From Rotaria macrura (taxonomy: Eukaryota; Rotifera; Eurotatoria; Philodinida; Philodinidae): 64,000 nucleotides of DNA. Within the stretch, counting starts at the first letter, position 1. Each line of letters begins with the position of its first letter. The position numbers and the translations under genes were made by a program. The notes beneath the pieces were generated by a model that worked only from the letters and a program-made list of their open reading frames with translations, ran no database searches and had not been told where the DNA came from. Of the stretch, positions 14,333 through 25,666 are shown one piece after another. Location of the stretch: NCBI GenBank assembly GCA_900239685.1, contig OENT01000231.1, positions 62,001 through 126,000 of the forward strand, in the 5' to 3' direction.

Positions 14333-14413
14333 TAGGCATGCAACGAACCCGAACTTTTGTATAGGGTTCGGTGACCGAACCCTATAGAAAAGTTCGGGTA
14401 CGTTGCATGCTTA
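14333..14413. mobile_element. 81-bp palindromic mini-element with 8-bp direct repeats
   Basis: Almost the whole element is one palindrome with about 40-nt arms around a single central G at 14373; I count three mismatches between the arms. The ends read TAGGCATGCAACG and, from the other side, TAAGCATGCAACG. The 8-bp sequence AATGTGTC flanks it exactly on both sides (14325-14332 and 14414-14421), as expected of a target-site duplication. Terminal TA(G/A)GC-TGCAACG plus an 8-bp duplication resembles hAT-type transposons, so this is probably a minimal hAT-derived MITE. The superfamily is inference. Confidence 0.7.
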
Positions 14414-14502
14414 AATGTGTCGGATAGATGAGCCAATGCTTGATTGTGATCCGGAAGCAAGAAGTCGATTGAATAATCAATTATCGAATCCAATCTCTAA
14501 AA

Positions 14503-14719
14503 NNNNNNNNNNNNNNNNNNNNNNNNNNNNNNNNNNNNNNNNNNNNNNNNNNNNNNNNNNNNNNNNNNNNNNNNNNNNNNNNNNNNNNNNNNNNNNNNNN
14601 NNNNNNNNNNNNNNNNNNNNNNNNNNNNNNNNNNNNNNNNNNNNNNNNNNNNNNNNNNNNNNNNNNNNNNNNNNNNNNNNNNNNNNNNNNNNNNNNNNNN
14701 NNNNNNNNNNNNNNNNNNN
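14503..14719. other. Assembly gap (217 Ns)
   Basis: Run of Ns. Open frames that cross it are artefacts. The right-hand flank is repetitive AAAGTTTAAAGT-type sequence, which probably explains why the assembly broke here. Confidence 0.95.
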
Positions 14720-14897
14720 TAAAAACCACACCAAATCGCAAATAAAGAGCTAAAAATTATTTTTCATTTTTACACTACTTTTATTAAAGTTAAAGGGTTA
14801 AAGTGTTTTGCTTTAATTAAAGCTAAAGTTTAAAGTGTTTTTACTTTAAACTTTAACACTTTTTTTAACGTTTTTTAAAGTTAAAGTGCCACCCCTA
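14720..14897. mobile_element. Right part of a TAGGGGTGGCA-ended element next to the gap
   Basis: The sequence ends at 14897 with TGCCACCCCTA, which reads TAGGGGTGGCA from outside inward, a very common hAT-type terminus. Inside it are reiterated TTTAAAGT words and a perfect inverted repeat of AAAGTTTAAAGT (arms about 12 bp) near 14820-14865. The matching left end is not visible and would lie in the N gap, so length and duplication cannot be checked. The element call is inference from one terminus. Confidence 0.45.
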
Positions 14898-15243
14898 GAT
14901 TCGACAAATATTTCCCTTCAACAAATTACACTGACTAGCTTTCTTGAATATATTATAGTTGATTGGAACTAATGCTTTGAAATTACCTACAGCTTTTAAC
15001 GAATAAATGGAATAGTCAAAAATACAACACACTGTATCAACATTGACGATTTATGACGAATCACAGTGTTTACTTCACAGTTCATGATCATCTTTTGAGA
15101 ACACGAATAGTTACTGATCATGAAAACAAAATTCAATTCCAATTGATCATCATGATCATTGTCTGAAAGTCATCAGATTAACAAAAAAAATATTCATCGT
15201 TCAAGGCAAAAATGACCTGAAGATTCATGAATAAATAGATGCT

Positions 15244-15420
15244 GTATAGCACGCCTTGAAACTGGTCCCCCGGACTGATGTTCCAACCGGGTTCTCCCTA
15301 GTTCGACCTGACCCGACCCGGTCCAAATAGGTTTTATCACCGGACCAGGTGGGCCTTACCAACATAGAACGATGGGCCGAGTAGCTCAATCGTTTTGTCG
15401 GGAAGCCCGGCCCGGACTTC
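15244..15420. repeat. GC-rich GGGCCGGGC-type repeat patch
   Basis: A locally GC-rich block of reiterated GGGCCGGGC, GGACCGGGTCGGGTC and CCCGACC words in an otherwise AT-rich region. The same words recur at about 10556-10670 and 16305-16400, so this is a dispersed family. Such words are common inside hAT-type MITEs of many eukaryotes, but no clean termini or target duplications are visible here. Confidence 0.5.
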
Positions 15421-16304
15421 ATTTCTATTTTCATCAAGTTTTCCATGTCAGAAAATGAAAAAGAGTTGACCGTTAGAAATTTTTATTTTCAGTTAAACAT
15501 TCATTGAAATCAAACTAATTGAATAAAGAAATCTGATTTTTTCCACTTTGAAAGTTGATAGTGATTAGTTTCAACCTTTCGTAATCGAATTTTAACAAGC
15601 AGTTTTAATAGACAAAACTATATTCAGGAATTAAAAGAGACTAAAATGAATCAAAATTGAGCTTTCAAACTGAAAGAATAAATTTCAATCACAATAAAAT
15701 AGTGCCATTTTGGTAATTTTGTCCCAAACAATACTCGATTCTTTCCAATTGTCTCTTAAGATGTTTTACATGGACTTTGTCTCTTGCAAACTCATCGTAA
15801 TCTGAAATCTTTATTATAAAAACTATTTTGAAGTTTTATAAATCTGATAAACAAAAACTGAATTTATATTTCATTCACTTATATATTGATTATCAAAGCA
15901 CTAGGCTGTCATTCTATCAATAAAATTAAACAGCATGGGTTCCACTAAAGTGTAACTAGATTAATCACGTACTAAAATTAACACCATAACTAAAACTGGT
16001 AACGGATCACACTATGTGAAATTGATCAGCGGGTTATATTCTTCTGACAGCTTTTATTAATCAATGATAATCTTCATGAAGTTCAAGCATCTATACGAAT
16101 ATACATTAGTCTTTCGGTTTAATATGCAATTTGGCTTGACTCTCGTGCTCTTTTCGAGACATTAAGATTGTCTGATTTTACGCAACTTATGATTACTGTG
16201 ACAATAAAATTTTTGTAACATTCTTATGAATAGCCGTAGTGTTTGTGCAGTTTGGTAGTGTAGAAATGTTCTTTTCGAAGAAATATAATTTTAATAGTAC
16301 TATT

Positions 16305-16400
16305 CTAAGTTGGGCCGGGCTGGGTGAACAGGAGAAATTCTTGATCCAGTACGGGCTGGACCGGCCATGGAACAGTGGCCTGATTTCGAGGCCTGCGGCA
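16305..16400. repeat. GC-rich GGGCCGGGC-type repeat patch, second copy
   Basis: Begins AGTTGGGCCGGGCTGGG and continues with CGGGCTGGACCGGCC and GAGGCCTGCGG. It shares words with the 15.3-kb and 10.6-kb patches but is not an obvious full-length copy of either. The open frames that cross it on both strands are probably by-products of its composition. Confidence 0.4.
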
Positions 16401-19400
16401 TACACCCCATTGAGACAGAGCTATATTACAACCTAGAAAACATATATATGCATCTGTGAACAATTGATTTGAAGAAGTATTACAAATTTACTGTTAACAA
16501 TGGTGTTGTGTCTATGTAAAGAAACAAACATTGATTACATGTTGAAGAATACATTAGAATCAATCAGCATATGATAGAATTTACTGTTATTGAAAAATTA
16601 GTAGTATTGTGTTTTCTTAATGATAAAAAATGCTTCATACTGCTTAAATAGCATGAAACAATGTCTATTGGGAAATCTATGACAGAAATCACATAAAGAC
16701 AGATGATGCAATCGTCAGTATATCGCATGATTGTCATTTGCCAGGTAGTATATGAGAAAGAAGTACTAAATCAAGCTCAATACTCACAAATGGATAAATT
16801 TACTTTTCGGTTGTTTAGTTAGGCAATGTTAGTGTCATAGTTTTATCAAGGTTTCCTATTCTTTTATTTGATCATTGATCAAAAGCACCATCGTTTCTAA
16901 GTTTTTCTTTTTTTTACAAATTTTGCAACTTTCAATTGACAAACATTGAAATCGATGATTACAGTCAAAATTCTTCTGAGTTTAATCATTCTTGCATTCT
17001 TTCTTCAATCGGATTAATCGCGACTCAGAAATTGAAGACATTCGCAATGACTTCCTAAATTACGTTTGTATGAATCGTAAGTTTTTTTGTTTGTAATTTG
17101 CAAACTAGTACAGTATGAAAAAGCGAAAAATGAGCCTAACGAGAGTAATATGAAAAAAACCTTAATTTTGTAATATTTCCGTATTAATGAAAGTTTTATT
17201 AAATTTTACACAGCGAAAAAAAAATAGAATAAATATGACATTTTTGTTTTTCGATTTGTGCATATTAACTACGAATGATCGTCAACGATTAGATTGTGAA
17301 AACCATTGATTCATTGAATCTTTGAATTTCAAGTTTAGAAGATGCTTTTCACAATATGATAACTTTTCAAGTAAATATATGCAGGAAGTCATGTTTTTTT
17401 GAATCTGCTTAAAAAACAAAAAACAATAGGCATCACTACTCCATTCTATGATAATAGAAAAAGAGCGCCTAGATGCTTCTTTTGATTAGAGAAAAATTCT
17501 TCATGGAATAAGATGAGTTTCAAGATGTAGAAGCAAGACTGCAGCTATATTGCTCTTTATATTCAACAATAAGGATAGAATACGAATCGAATCATGTTCT
17601 TGTTATACAAATAACAAAAATAGTTTATCAAATCAATAAATAAAATTCTGTTGTATGGTAGTTAGATTGACATAAATTTATTTCAAATTTTCTTCGTTTA
17701 TTTATGTTCATACTTACTATATATCCTTGAAAGAATAAAAGATACAATTCTATAGAGTATATTATTATGTTTCTCGGCAAAGCAATCGTTTGCATTCTTA
17801 GCTGCTACACAAGGTTTTTATTTTCAAATGATATAGTATATTAAATGAGTACCAATAGAAGTCTGAGAATCGCGAAACGATACATCTTTTCTTCTAATTA
17901 GTGATAGAAATTACTTACTCATATTCTACAAATATACAATGAAATTATTTCCTTTAGATAATTACATCTCTGGAAATGATAACAGAAGTGTTAATCATAT
18001 TAGATTAGATCTTATTTTAAGCATTCGTTAATGACATAATTGCAAAAGTTCATGACCAATCCTTCGACTACGTAATAAAATTAACCATGACAGATGATCA
18101 TATACAAATGTATGACTTGAGTTAACTCATCCATAAATAAAATATGAGGTCAAAAATATGTTTCGATACTTTCGAAATGGATTCTTTTATAAATAAAATA
18201 TCTACTTTTATATTGCATTTGATAGTCAGTATTTGAAAAATATGAAGAATATTTATTACGAACGATCACTGTGATTATAGGTATATAATATTACACTTAG
18301 ATTTTCATAGAATTTTCGAATATTAAAAGAAAACATGATTAGGAAAACTTATACACAATTTGTTTATCTTGATTAACGTTCTCTTATGTCTTTTCACGAT
18401 GAGAAACAAGCAGTTATAGATATACAATAAGTATGGTTTCTATCAATCATTGTTACATGTTTGATGTTGATAGAGAGTACTACTTGATACATCTACCATA
18501 TGTTGTCTATATGGTTTTTATTGCCTCATCGGATTAATCAGACAATAATCGTTTACCGAAATATAACAAAGATATGTTTTCATTTTGTAAATTAATTTGG
18601 AATTCTTATTAAAGTTAGACATGTTGCCACTGAGCAATAGTCATTGCAAGACTTACCGATTAGCAGTAAGATATGTATCCTAAGAGAAAAGAAATATAAA
18701 TGATATTTTCTTTGTTTTCAATGTTAGAAGTGTTTCATTTTGTTATCGATATTGACATCAAAATACATACTGTCTTTATATGAAGTCGAAAGAAAAATAA
18801 GTTTCATTAATCTGTTATCATGATTGTAAATACGTAGCACGCAATAAAATAAGTAAAAAACGAATCTTGACCGCTTGAGAGCAAAGAATAAACGAATCAA
18901 CTGATTATATTGACCGTTACAGACATGAGTATGTTGTTCTTCAATGAGTTGAACTAGCCAATCATGATGTGTTCTATATTTCAATATCGAGTTTGTGATG
19001 ATGACAATAATTGTGATAATTAACCTTCTCAATTCTTGTAGTTTGGTATTTCATTGATATTGTTTTATGTTCAAGTATTAACCATGTTTGCTATTTTTCT
19101 TCGATGAATTCTATAAGCATGTCTATGAATATAGACACACGTCTCAGAATATTTTTGTTTACGTCTAGTCTTGTATGCATAGCTTTGAGCATTATTTGTT
19201 TGTTGGTACAATTCTTCAACATCACACGGTTCGTTGAACGATAAGACTAGCTGAACCATCATTATTGTTGCTATTGATCTTTTTTCTTTCTCTTTATTGT
19301 TTTGCTCTCTTTGTTTAGTTCTTTAAAATTTGTATTAAGATTAAGTAAAAAAAAGGAATGTATTTCTTCTTGAATTGTTAATGCGTCGCGACATGATCTC

Positions 19401-19935
19401 CATTTTCTTTGGTTACTATTGTACATCGGAATACTAACAGAAGATTTTAAGGAGTGACTATATAGAGAATATAATCGACACCCACTAAAGTCAATTTAAC
19501 TATGTTGCATGATGAGCATAGGCACACACATCGATGAATAGATGTATGTAGAGATGTATAGCTATTCTCTCGGCATGCGAGCACTGTAAGGGTCAACGAT
19601 CTTCTTTAACTTACGTCCTTCTTCCTTTCATACATAAGATGGACTACATAGTAATACGTCTGTATGTCATTGCTATTCTATCTTGTTTACATGTATGCTA
19701 TTCTTCTTGTCTTGCAGATGTTAATGGTCATTATAATGGAAATGATGATCTTTTTCACCTATGTTGATTTCTTGAGTAAATAGACTTTGACGAGTATTAA
19801 ACGTTGATTATCGAAGAGCTCAAGGTAAGAGATGGAGAAAAAAAAAGGAAGAACAACAAAAAGAAAACGAAGAAAAATGATTAGTATCAATCAGAACTAA
19901 AAGTAAACCTATTTCATTTTTACAATCAAAATAAA

Positions 19936-22900
19936 ATGAAATGTAAAAATGTCATGGCGCATTTTCTTGCTGATACAATGCCTAGTTGGATGAAATGTCA
20001 TAATGAGGAAGATATTCGGGTCGTACGGAAGGTAACTATTTATTAATAAGAGGAGTTACATCGATTCTTCAATATTTATAATTCATTCTCGTGCTCTCCA
20101 TTAAATGTACAACATGTGTTCTATTGTGCCGAATATTAGTTGACAATTGAGATATTTCACCTGCAAATATTTCATTCATAGGATGTCAATCATATATTAC
20201 TAATAATGACATTGCAGAATTCCCTATTCATATTATGATTTTGACCTTACTAATTTTGAACATCAAGCTTCATCGTCTTCTATATGAATTCTCTTCCTAA
20301 GACATACAAATGTATTCTAACTAGCTGGTGCACGTACAAATGTGTTTGTCTATTACAACAGGATGATGTAATAATAATTGATAGAATCATCGAGCTGGGA
20401 TAATACATTTATATTTATCTTGTTGTATTCTATTAGTATTCTTTTCTTGTTTCTTTATGGTTTATTCATTGAACGACAAACAAGATCGACTGTTTTTTTT
20501 TCGTATTGTAAAATTTCTAGGTCTATAGTATTGGAGATCTACAATACATAAACGATTACGAACGACTCTCATCCAATATGTCGAAGACTCAATTTGAAAA
20601 ACTTAAGCATCATACTCCATCATCATCTAACTTGACATTGAGCAATAATGCAACGTTGACAACTACATTTAGGAAACTATTAGCTCGGGTACGTGTATGT
20701 ATGAATTGTCAATGCAATCAACTGTCTTAACTAATCATTACAGTTAAATGTAATCGGGATCTTCTGGGTTTCTCTTTTCTTCTGTGTTTGGTCGATTGAC
20801 CGGTATCGTCTTATTTCCGTAACGACCATTCAGAATATCCGGAGCACAAAAAAAGAAAAAAAAATGAAGAATTGCTTTCTGATTAGTAAAATACAATGGA
20901 AAACAGATGTTCACTTGTACATTTTGACTAATGGACATAAAGCAGAACAATATTCTATTTTCATTTTTTATGTAATCATCAGAAGTTAACACATCGTTCA
21001 GAAAGAAACGTAACAAAAAGTACAAATGATTTGAATAGTAATTATGAATGGTATGATTGTTCAATAGTAGAAAAAAACATGATTTCAAATAGTGATGTAC
21101 AATGTATCGAACGAATTGGCGAAGGGAAATTCGGCACCGGTAATCTAAATATTAAGTGTAGGAAAAACAAACAATAAAAAGATTGTTTATGTTCAGTTTT
21201 CAAAGGTTTTTATCGAACAAAAAAAAATGAATTGGTAAGTATCATAACAAGTGCAATTATCTAGTTCGATATTTTATTTTATTTTATTTTCTTGTCTAGT
21301 TTACGGTTGCTATTAAAAAATTCGATCATGGATTTCGCTACGAAGAATTACTCAAGGAAGTTTGTGTTTTTCAAGATGTTAAACATCCAAATATAGCTCA
21401 ATTTTTTGGCATTGTTATTGATACTGATAATTCAATATTGTTTGTAAGTTAATTGAACAAGCAAAATTTGTTATATAGTTGAAAAAAAATTTAGATCAGT
21501 GAATATTCACATGCAAAGTCACTTTATGAATGTTTAATATCAACAAATGCTAAATATGAATATTCAATAGAAATTTTACTTGAATATTTAAAACAAATTG
21601 CATCAGCTATGAGTTACTTAGAAAAGAAGTGTTTGATTCATCAAAATTTATCTTGTCGCAATTATCTTGTTTTTGATAAGACACATGTAAGTATTAATGC
21701 AAGTTACGATAGTTTTGAAAAAATTAATGATTGTCGTTGTTTTTCTTCTTCTGACACCTAGATTAAACTATCAGATTTAGGTTGTTGGCGTTGGAATACA
21801 TTATGGAAGAATAGATTAAATTTACCAATAGCATGGATGAGTCCTGAAGCCATCGGTTGTCATTGTTTTACAACGGCTTCAGATATCTATTCATTTGGTA
21901 TTTCAATGTGGGAATGTTTTACTTACGGAGAAATGCCATGGAATGGACTGAGTAATGATGAAGTAAGATTGCTTCAAATCATTTTAGTGCTAAAATAAAC
22001 CGGTCATCTCAGAGTTATGTTTAGGGATTGACAGGAAAAATTTTTCTATGTATTCATTATTCGTACATTGATGTATGTTGAAGTGAATTTTCGTAGTTGT
22101 TCTTACCTGTAAATCCCGATGGAAATCTGGCAGATAGCATGAAAGTTTTCTTATTTTATTCTTTATTAAGATTAACAATGCTATCAATGCGCCCAATCAT
22201 CAACGATTACCAAGGCCACCTTATGCCACATCTGAATTGTATCAAATAATGCTTCATTGTTGGAAATATGAACCATCTGAACGTCCAACATTTTTTCAAT
22301 TAGAAAAAACATTACGAGAAGTAAACGACTGCCGTCTAGAAATCGGAACCATCATCATCGTTATTGCTTCATGTTTCAGGTTGAATTCAGACAAGTACGA
22401 TGGAAAGAAAATAATCATAAATCAATAAATTTACCTGATGGATTTCTTACGACAGAAACCTGTCAACGTGGACCATTGACAATTCTTGATCGATGGTATG
22501 TGCATCAAATTTGAATAGCTAAGCATTTGTTAACAACAACAAAAATGAACGAAAAGAAATATGGTGTGCATAAGCATTGATGTTTGAAACTCATCGTTAC
22601 ATAAGTATACCACTTATTTCTTCTAATGTATACATAAGTGAGCAAATAGATCAGAGCTATTTGTTTTATCATGCGATGCTCTAGTTTTAACGTATGTCTA
22701 TCGATTAGTTTATAAATCAGTATGTTATTACATCCTTGAGTCATGGATGTTAATGTTCGATAAGAAAAAAAAAAGAAAAAAATATAAAACTTGAACAGTT
22801 TCATATTTATTCTAGTCTTCACATTCCCATATCGTCATCGTCAACAAATAGTGTTGTGCAGTGCGTCTCTGTCGATGGTCAAATTGGTTATGTTTATAGT

Positions 22901-25666
22901 AGCGACACTGAACCATTACATATTGTATCTGTTTCTTCTAAACAAACAATATCTTCAGTAACTAATGCCACATCAACAACAATGAATTACATATTTCATA
23001 GAAAAACAGGTAAGCCTTCTTTTTATTTCAATCAGAATGATCGATAAGTAAGTTTCATGTTAGAATCAGAAGCAGACATAGACTCAAGGCTTTTTTCAAG
23101 GATGTTTGGATCGATGAGGCTTACGTGATTATCTTAGTAGGAAAAAGATATATTATAACATAGACGTTCAATAGAACTTCAGATTGAATAAGAAATAAAA
23201 GAGATACTCCTATAGATGCAAAACCGACATCAAGAAAACTAGAATCCACAAAACCATAACCAAAACTATGTGATCTCTGATATTTTTACTTGTAAATTAA
23301 TGTCAGGAATTAATTACATCAACCTATGTGAGTTCATCATGCGTGATCTAGATTCTCGAAATTTATGTCAATTTCATTTCTATTAACGGTTCATATCTGT
23401 TTTTCTATTTCCTTTTAGGTATAAAGCGAAACTCGACGAAAACGAAATCGAAACCGATTTCGAAGAATATGATTAGTTTACCACATTCGGATTTATTTCA
23501 TGCATGTCATATTGGAATCACAGGTAAATGAAAGTAAAATAAATCACACTAATTAGAAGAAAGTCTCATTTCAGATGAGCTATTTCATAATAAGACTTGT
23601 CTAGCTGATGTCAAGTCTACCGATGTACAGATTGAGCAGACTTCTACGCCAACAGCACTCACATGTATTGAACAAGAACCGGTATGATTCGATGAAATTT
23701 TCCTTTTCGAAAAAAGAAAAGGAAAAAATTTTATTTGTCAGAATAATCAATCATCGTCATCTTTACTCGATGAAGTTATGCAAGCGTTTACAGAAATTTA
23801 TTCAGAAAACGATTCAAAATCATTATCGGAAACTATACCATCAATGAAATCTTCATCAGCACAATCTCCAAGTACAGATGTAAGCCACGTGCATCAATAT
23901 ATATATATATAAATATATAAAAAAAATAAAAAGTCATATAGCACAATGACTACAATATCCTAATTTTAAGTTATTTAATGAGAAATCTATATTCTTGCTA
24001 TTTCATAACATTGACCTAACAACCCTGAAACAGTGCGCATGTTCTAAGACATTTGCTTTGACAGTTATCTTCTTCAAGGAAGACCATTTAGATTTGTCTC
24101 ATTATGTATATGATAATTACACAAGCCTCTAAGCTCGTCATTCTAGTTTTTCGTCATGCGTCATGAATTTGCTTTTTCTCTTCATAATCCATGATATTCT
24201 TCAGCTTAAGAATTATTTCCCTTGAATTGTCGTCTTAAGATGAGCCGCTATCTTGCAGCTAAAATTATCATATATAACCATAAATTATAGTATCTTCAAA
24301 GACATGAACAGAACAATCACGTAGAAAGAAAACACGGCATCCTATAGTGATTGTTCAGGACGACTCGGTCCTTGTCATGTAATTACCCAATACTGCTAAT
24401 TTAAAGTTCAAGGTAAAGTTAGAAGAAATGAAGTTTAGTTTACTAATTTTTTCTAGTCCAGAATAATGTTGAGTAAATAGTTGAACGAACTCAAATTTAA
24501 ATATGATTCTTATGAAATTTATTTCAACAATAACTCATGTCTATAGATTTCTGTTACTACAGAAAACTAACCAAGTAAAGATGAATAAAAAAATAAAAGA
24601 ACAACTGTGCCATTTGAATCAAAATTTAAGAAAAGCATACGTAATAAACATAGAACGAATTGACAATCTTAAAATACAGTCATCAGTTTAAAAGTATCTA
24701 AATATTACACAAACATAAGGAAAATTTTTTATCTCTTGCAAGTAGAATCTGTTGGATACGTCTTGCGTTGAGTTGTATGCGAATCTAATCATGCCATCTG
24801 TAAATAATATACGAAAAATTTGTTTTCATTCGATTATCTCAAATCTATGAGACTGACATAGTAGAGGCAAAAATTTTTTCACTCAAAGTTTGTTACCTCA
24901 TTCTAACATTAATACTTTACGAGAACAATTACAAAATTGTACTCTATGTAAAATGTTTTTTAATCATGTGTATACGTCGGTTTTGTCTAGTTGCCACAAT
25001 TGCCGACCAATTTAAATACATATCCATCAAATCAAGCAAAAGGTAAACAAAGTATTTTTGCATTTTGGATTTAGTCAGATAATAATTTCAGATTTGAATA
25101 ATCTTTCATCATCAGTTAATTGCTTTTTATCTCAATTGACTATAAACAAATCAAATGAACATATGAATGAATTTTCAGAGCCAACACGAAGAGGTTTGCT
25201 GCATGGATGCATTACTTATTTATCCTTTTAATTCTATTTTTAATTCTCAGATGATCTCAAAGAACAAGAAATACATGCATACAATTCGATAATCAATAGA
25301 TATACTAATAATTCATCGTCCTCATCATCCGCGCACGATGAACGTTCATCATCCTCATCATACAATCATGAAAAATCTGATTGCCACTCACATTATTCAT
25401 CCATATCAACAGATATTGATGATAATCATTCCTTAATAAGTTCGAATTCACGATCATCATCAACAAACAAAAGCAAGCATGAACGTTCAATAACAGGACA
25501 ACCATTGCCACCACCACCAGATCTATTAAGTTTGGGAAGTAAATTAACAACAGCAACAATGAAGCATATTTTCGAATTACCACCATCAATAACATCGACT
25601 CAATATCGACGAAAAAGTACGAATAGTATAGTAATTTACCTTATTGTATTTCTTCTTTTGAAGTAG
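19936..25666 (+). CDS. ACK-type non-receptor tyrosine kinase-like protein, predicted catalytically inactive
   Basis: Sixteen exons in one consistent frame give about 791 residues: 19936-20031, 20521-20688, 20983-21139, 21197-21234, 21300-21443, 21495-21686, 21762-21962, 22171-22320, 22380-22495, 22816-23009, 23419-23523, 23575-23681, 23742-23879, 24991-25042, 25092-25193, 25251-25666. Order is SAM-like region ([18 protein letters not shown]), kinase domain (about 120-382), SH3-like segment (RGPLTILDR then [10 protein letters not shown]) and CRIB motif ([15 protein letters not shown], 504-518), then a Ser-rich tail with a PPPP run. This is the architecture of ACK/TNK2 kinases, effectors of Cdc42. 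The glycine loop GEGKFGTV and VAIK lysine (K159) are intact. The HRD catalytic loop instead reads HQNLSCRN, so the catalytic Asp is Asn252; DFG reads DLG, and the activation loop has no Tyr. Likely a pseudokinase scaffold. The 3' end is uncertain: the last codons look intronic, and a donor (A|gtacga, about 25618) could lead to another exon. Confidence 0.85.
23880..24990 (+). other. 1.1-kb intron of the ACK-like gene
   Basis: Unusually long compared with the 50-200-bp introns in the first part of the gene. It starts gtaagc and ends tctag. It contains an AT microsatellite near its 5' end (about 23900-23930) and a short open frame at 24503-24691 without domains. I see no clean inverted ends, so an inserted element is possible but not shown. 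Confidence 0.5.

Larger units (their letters stand above)
14898..19935. other. Gene-poor stretch with GC-rich repeat patches
   Basis: No gene supported. Two GC-rich patches stand out from the AT-rich surroundings: 15244-15420 (GGACCGGGTCGGGTC and CCGGGCCGGGC on the minus strand) and 16305-16400 (GGGCCGGGCTGGG, then GGGCTGGACCGGCC). Minus-strand open frames at 18724-19262 have no recognisable domain. The last few hundred bases should contain the promoter of the ACK-like gene. Confidence 0.4.

Noticed and set aside
14415..14753. Open frames on both strands through the N gap
   Set aside because: They are mostly unknown bases; the few real codons at either side show no recognisable protein.
18724..19262. 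Two adjacent minus-strand open frames (102 and 63 codons) that could be exons
   Set aside because: A possible splice joins them, but there is no domain, the C-terminal part is low-complexity hydrophobic/basic sequence, and no further exons are seen.
25305..25595. Minus-strand 96-codon Met/Leu-rich frame
   Set aside because: It is the antisense of Ser- and Asn-coding repeats in the last ACK-like exon.
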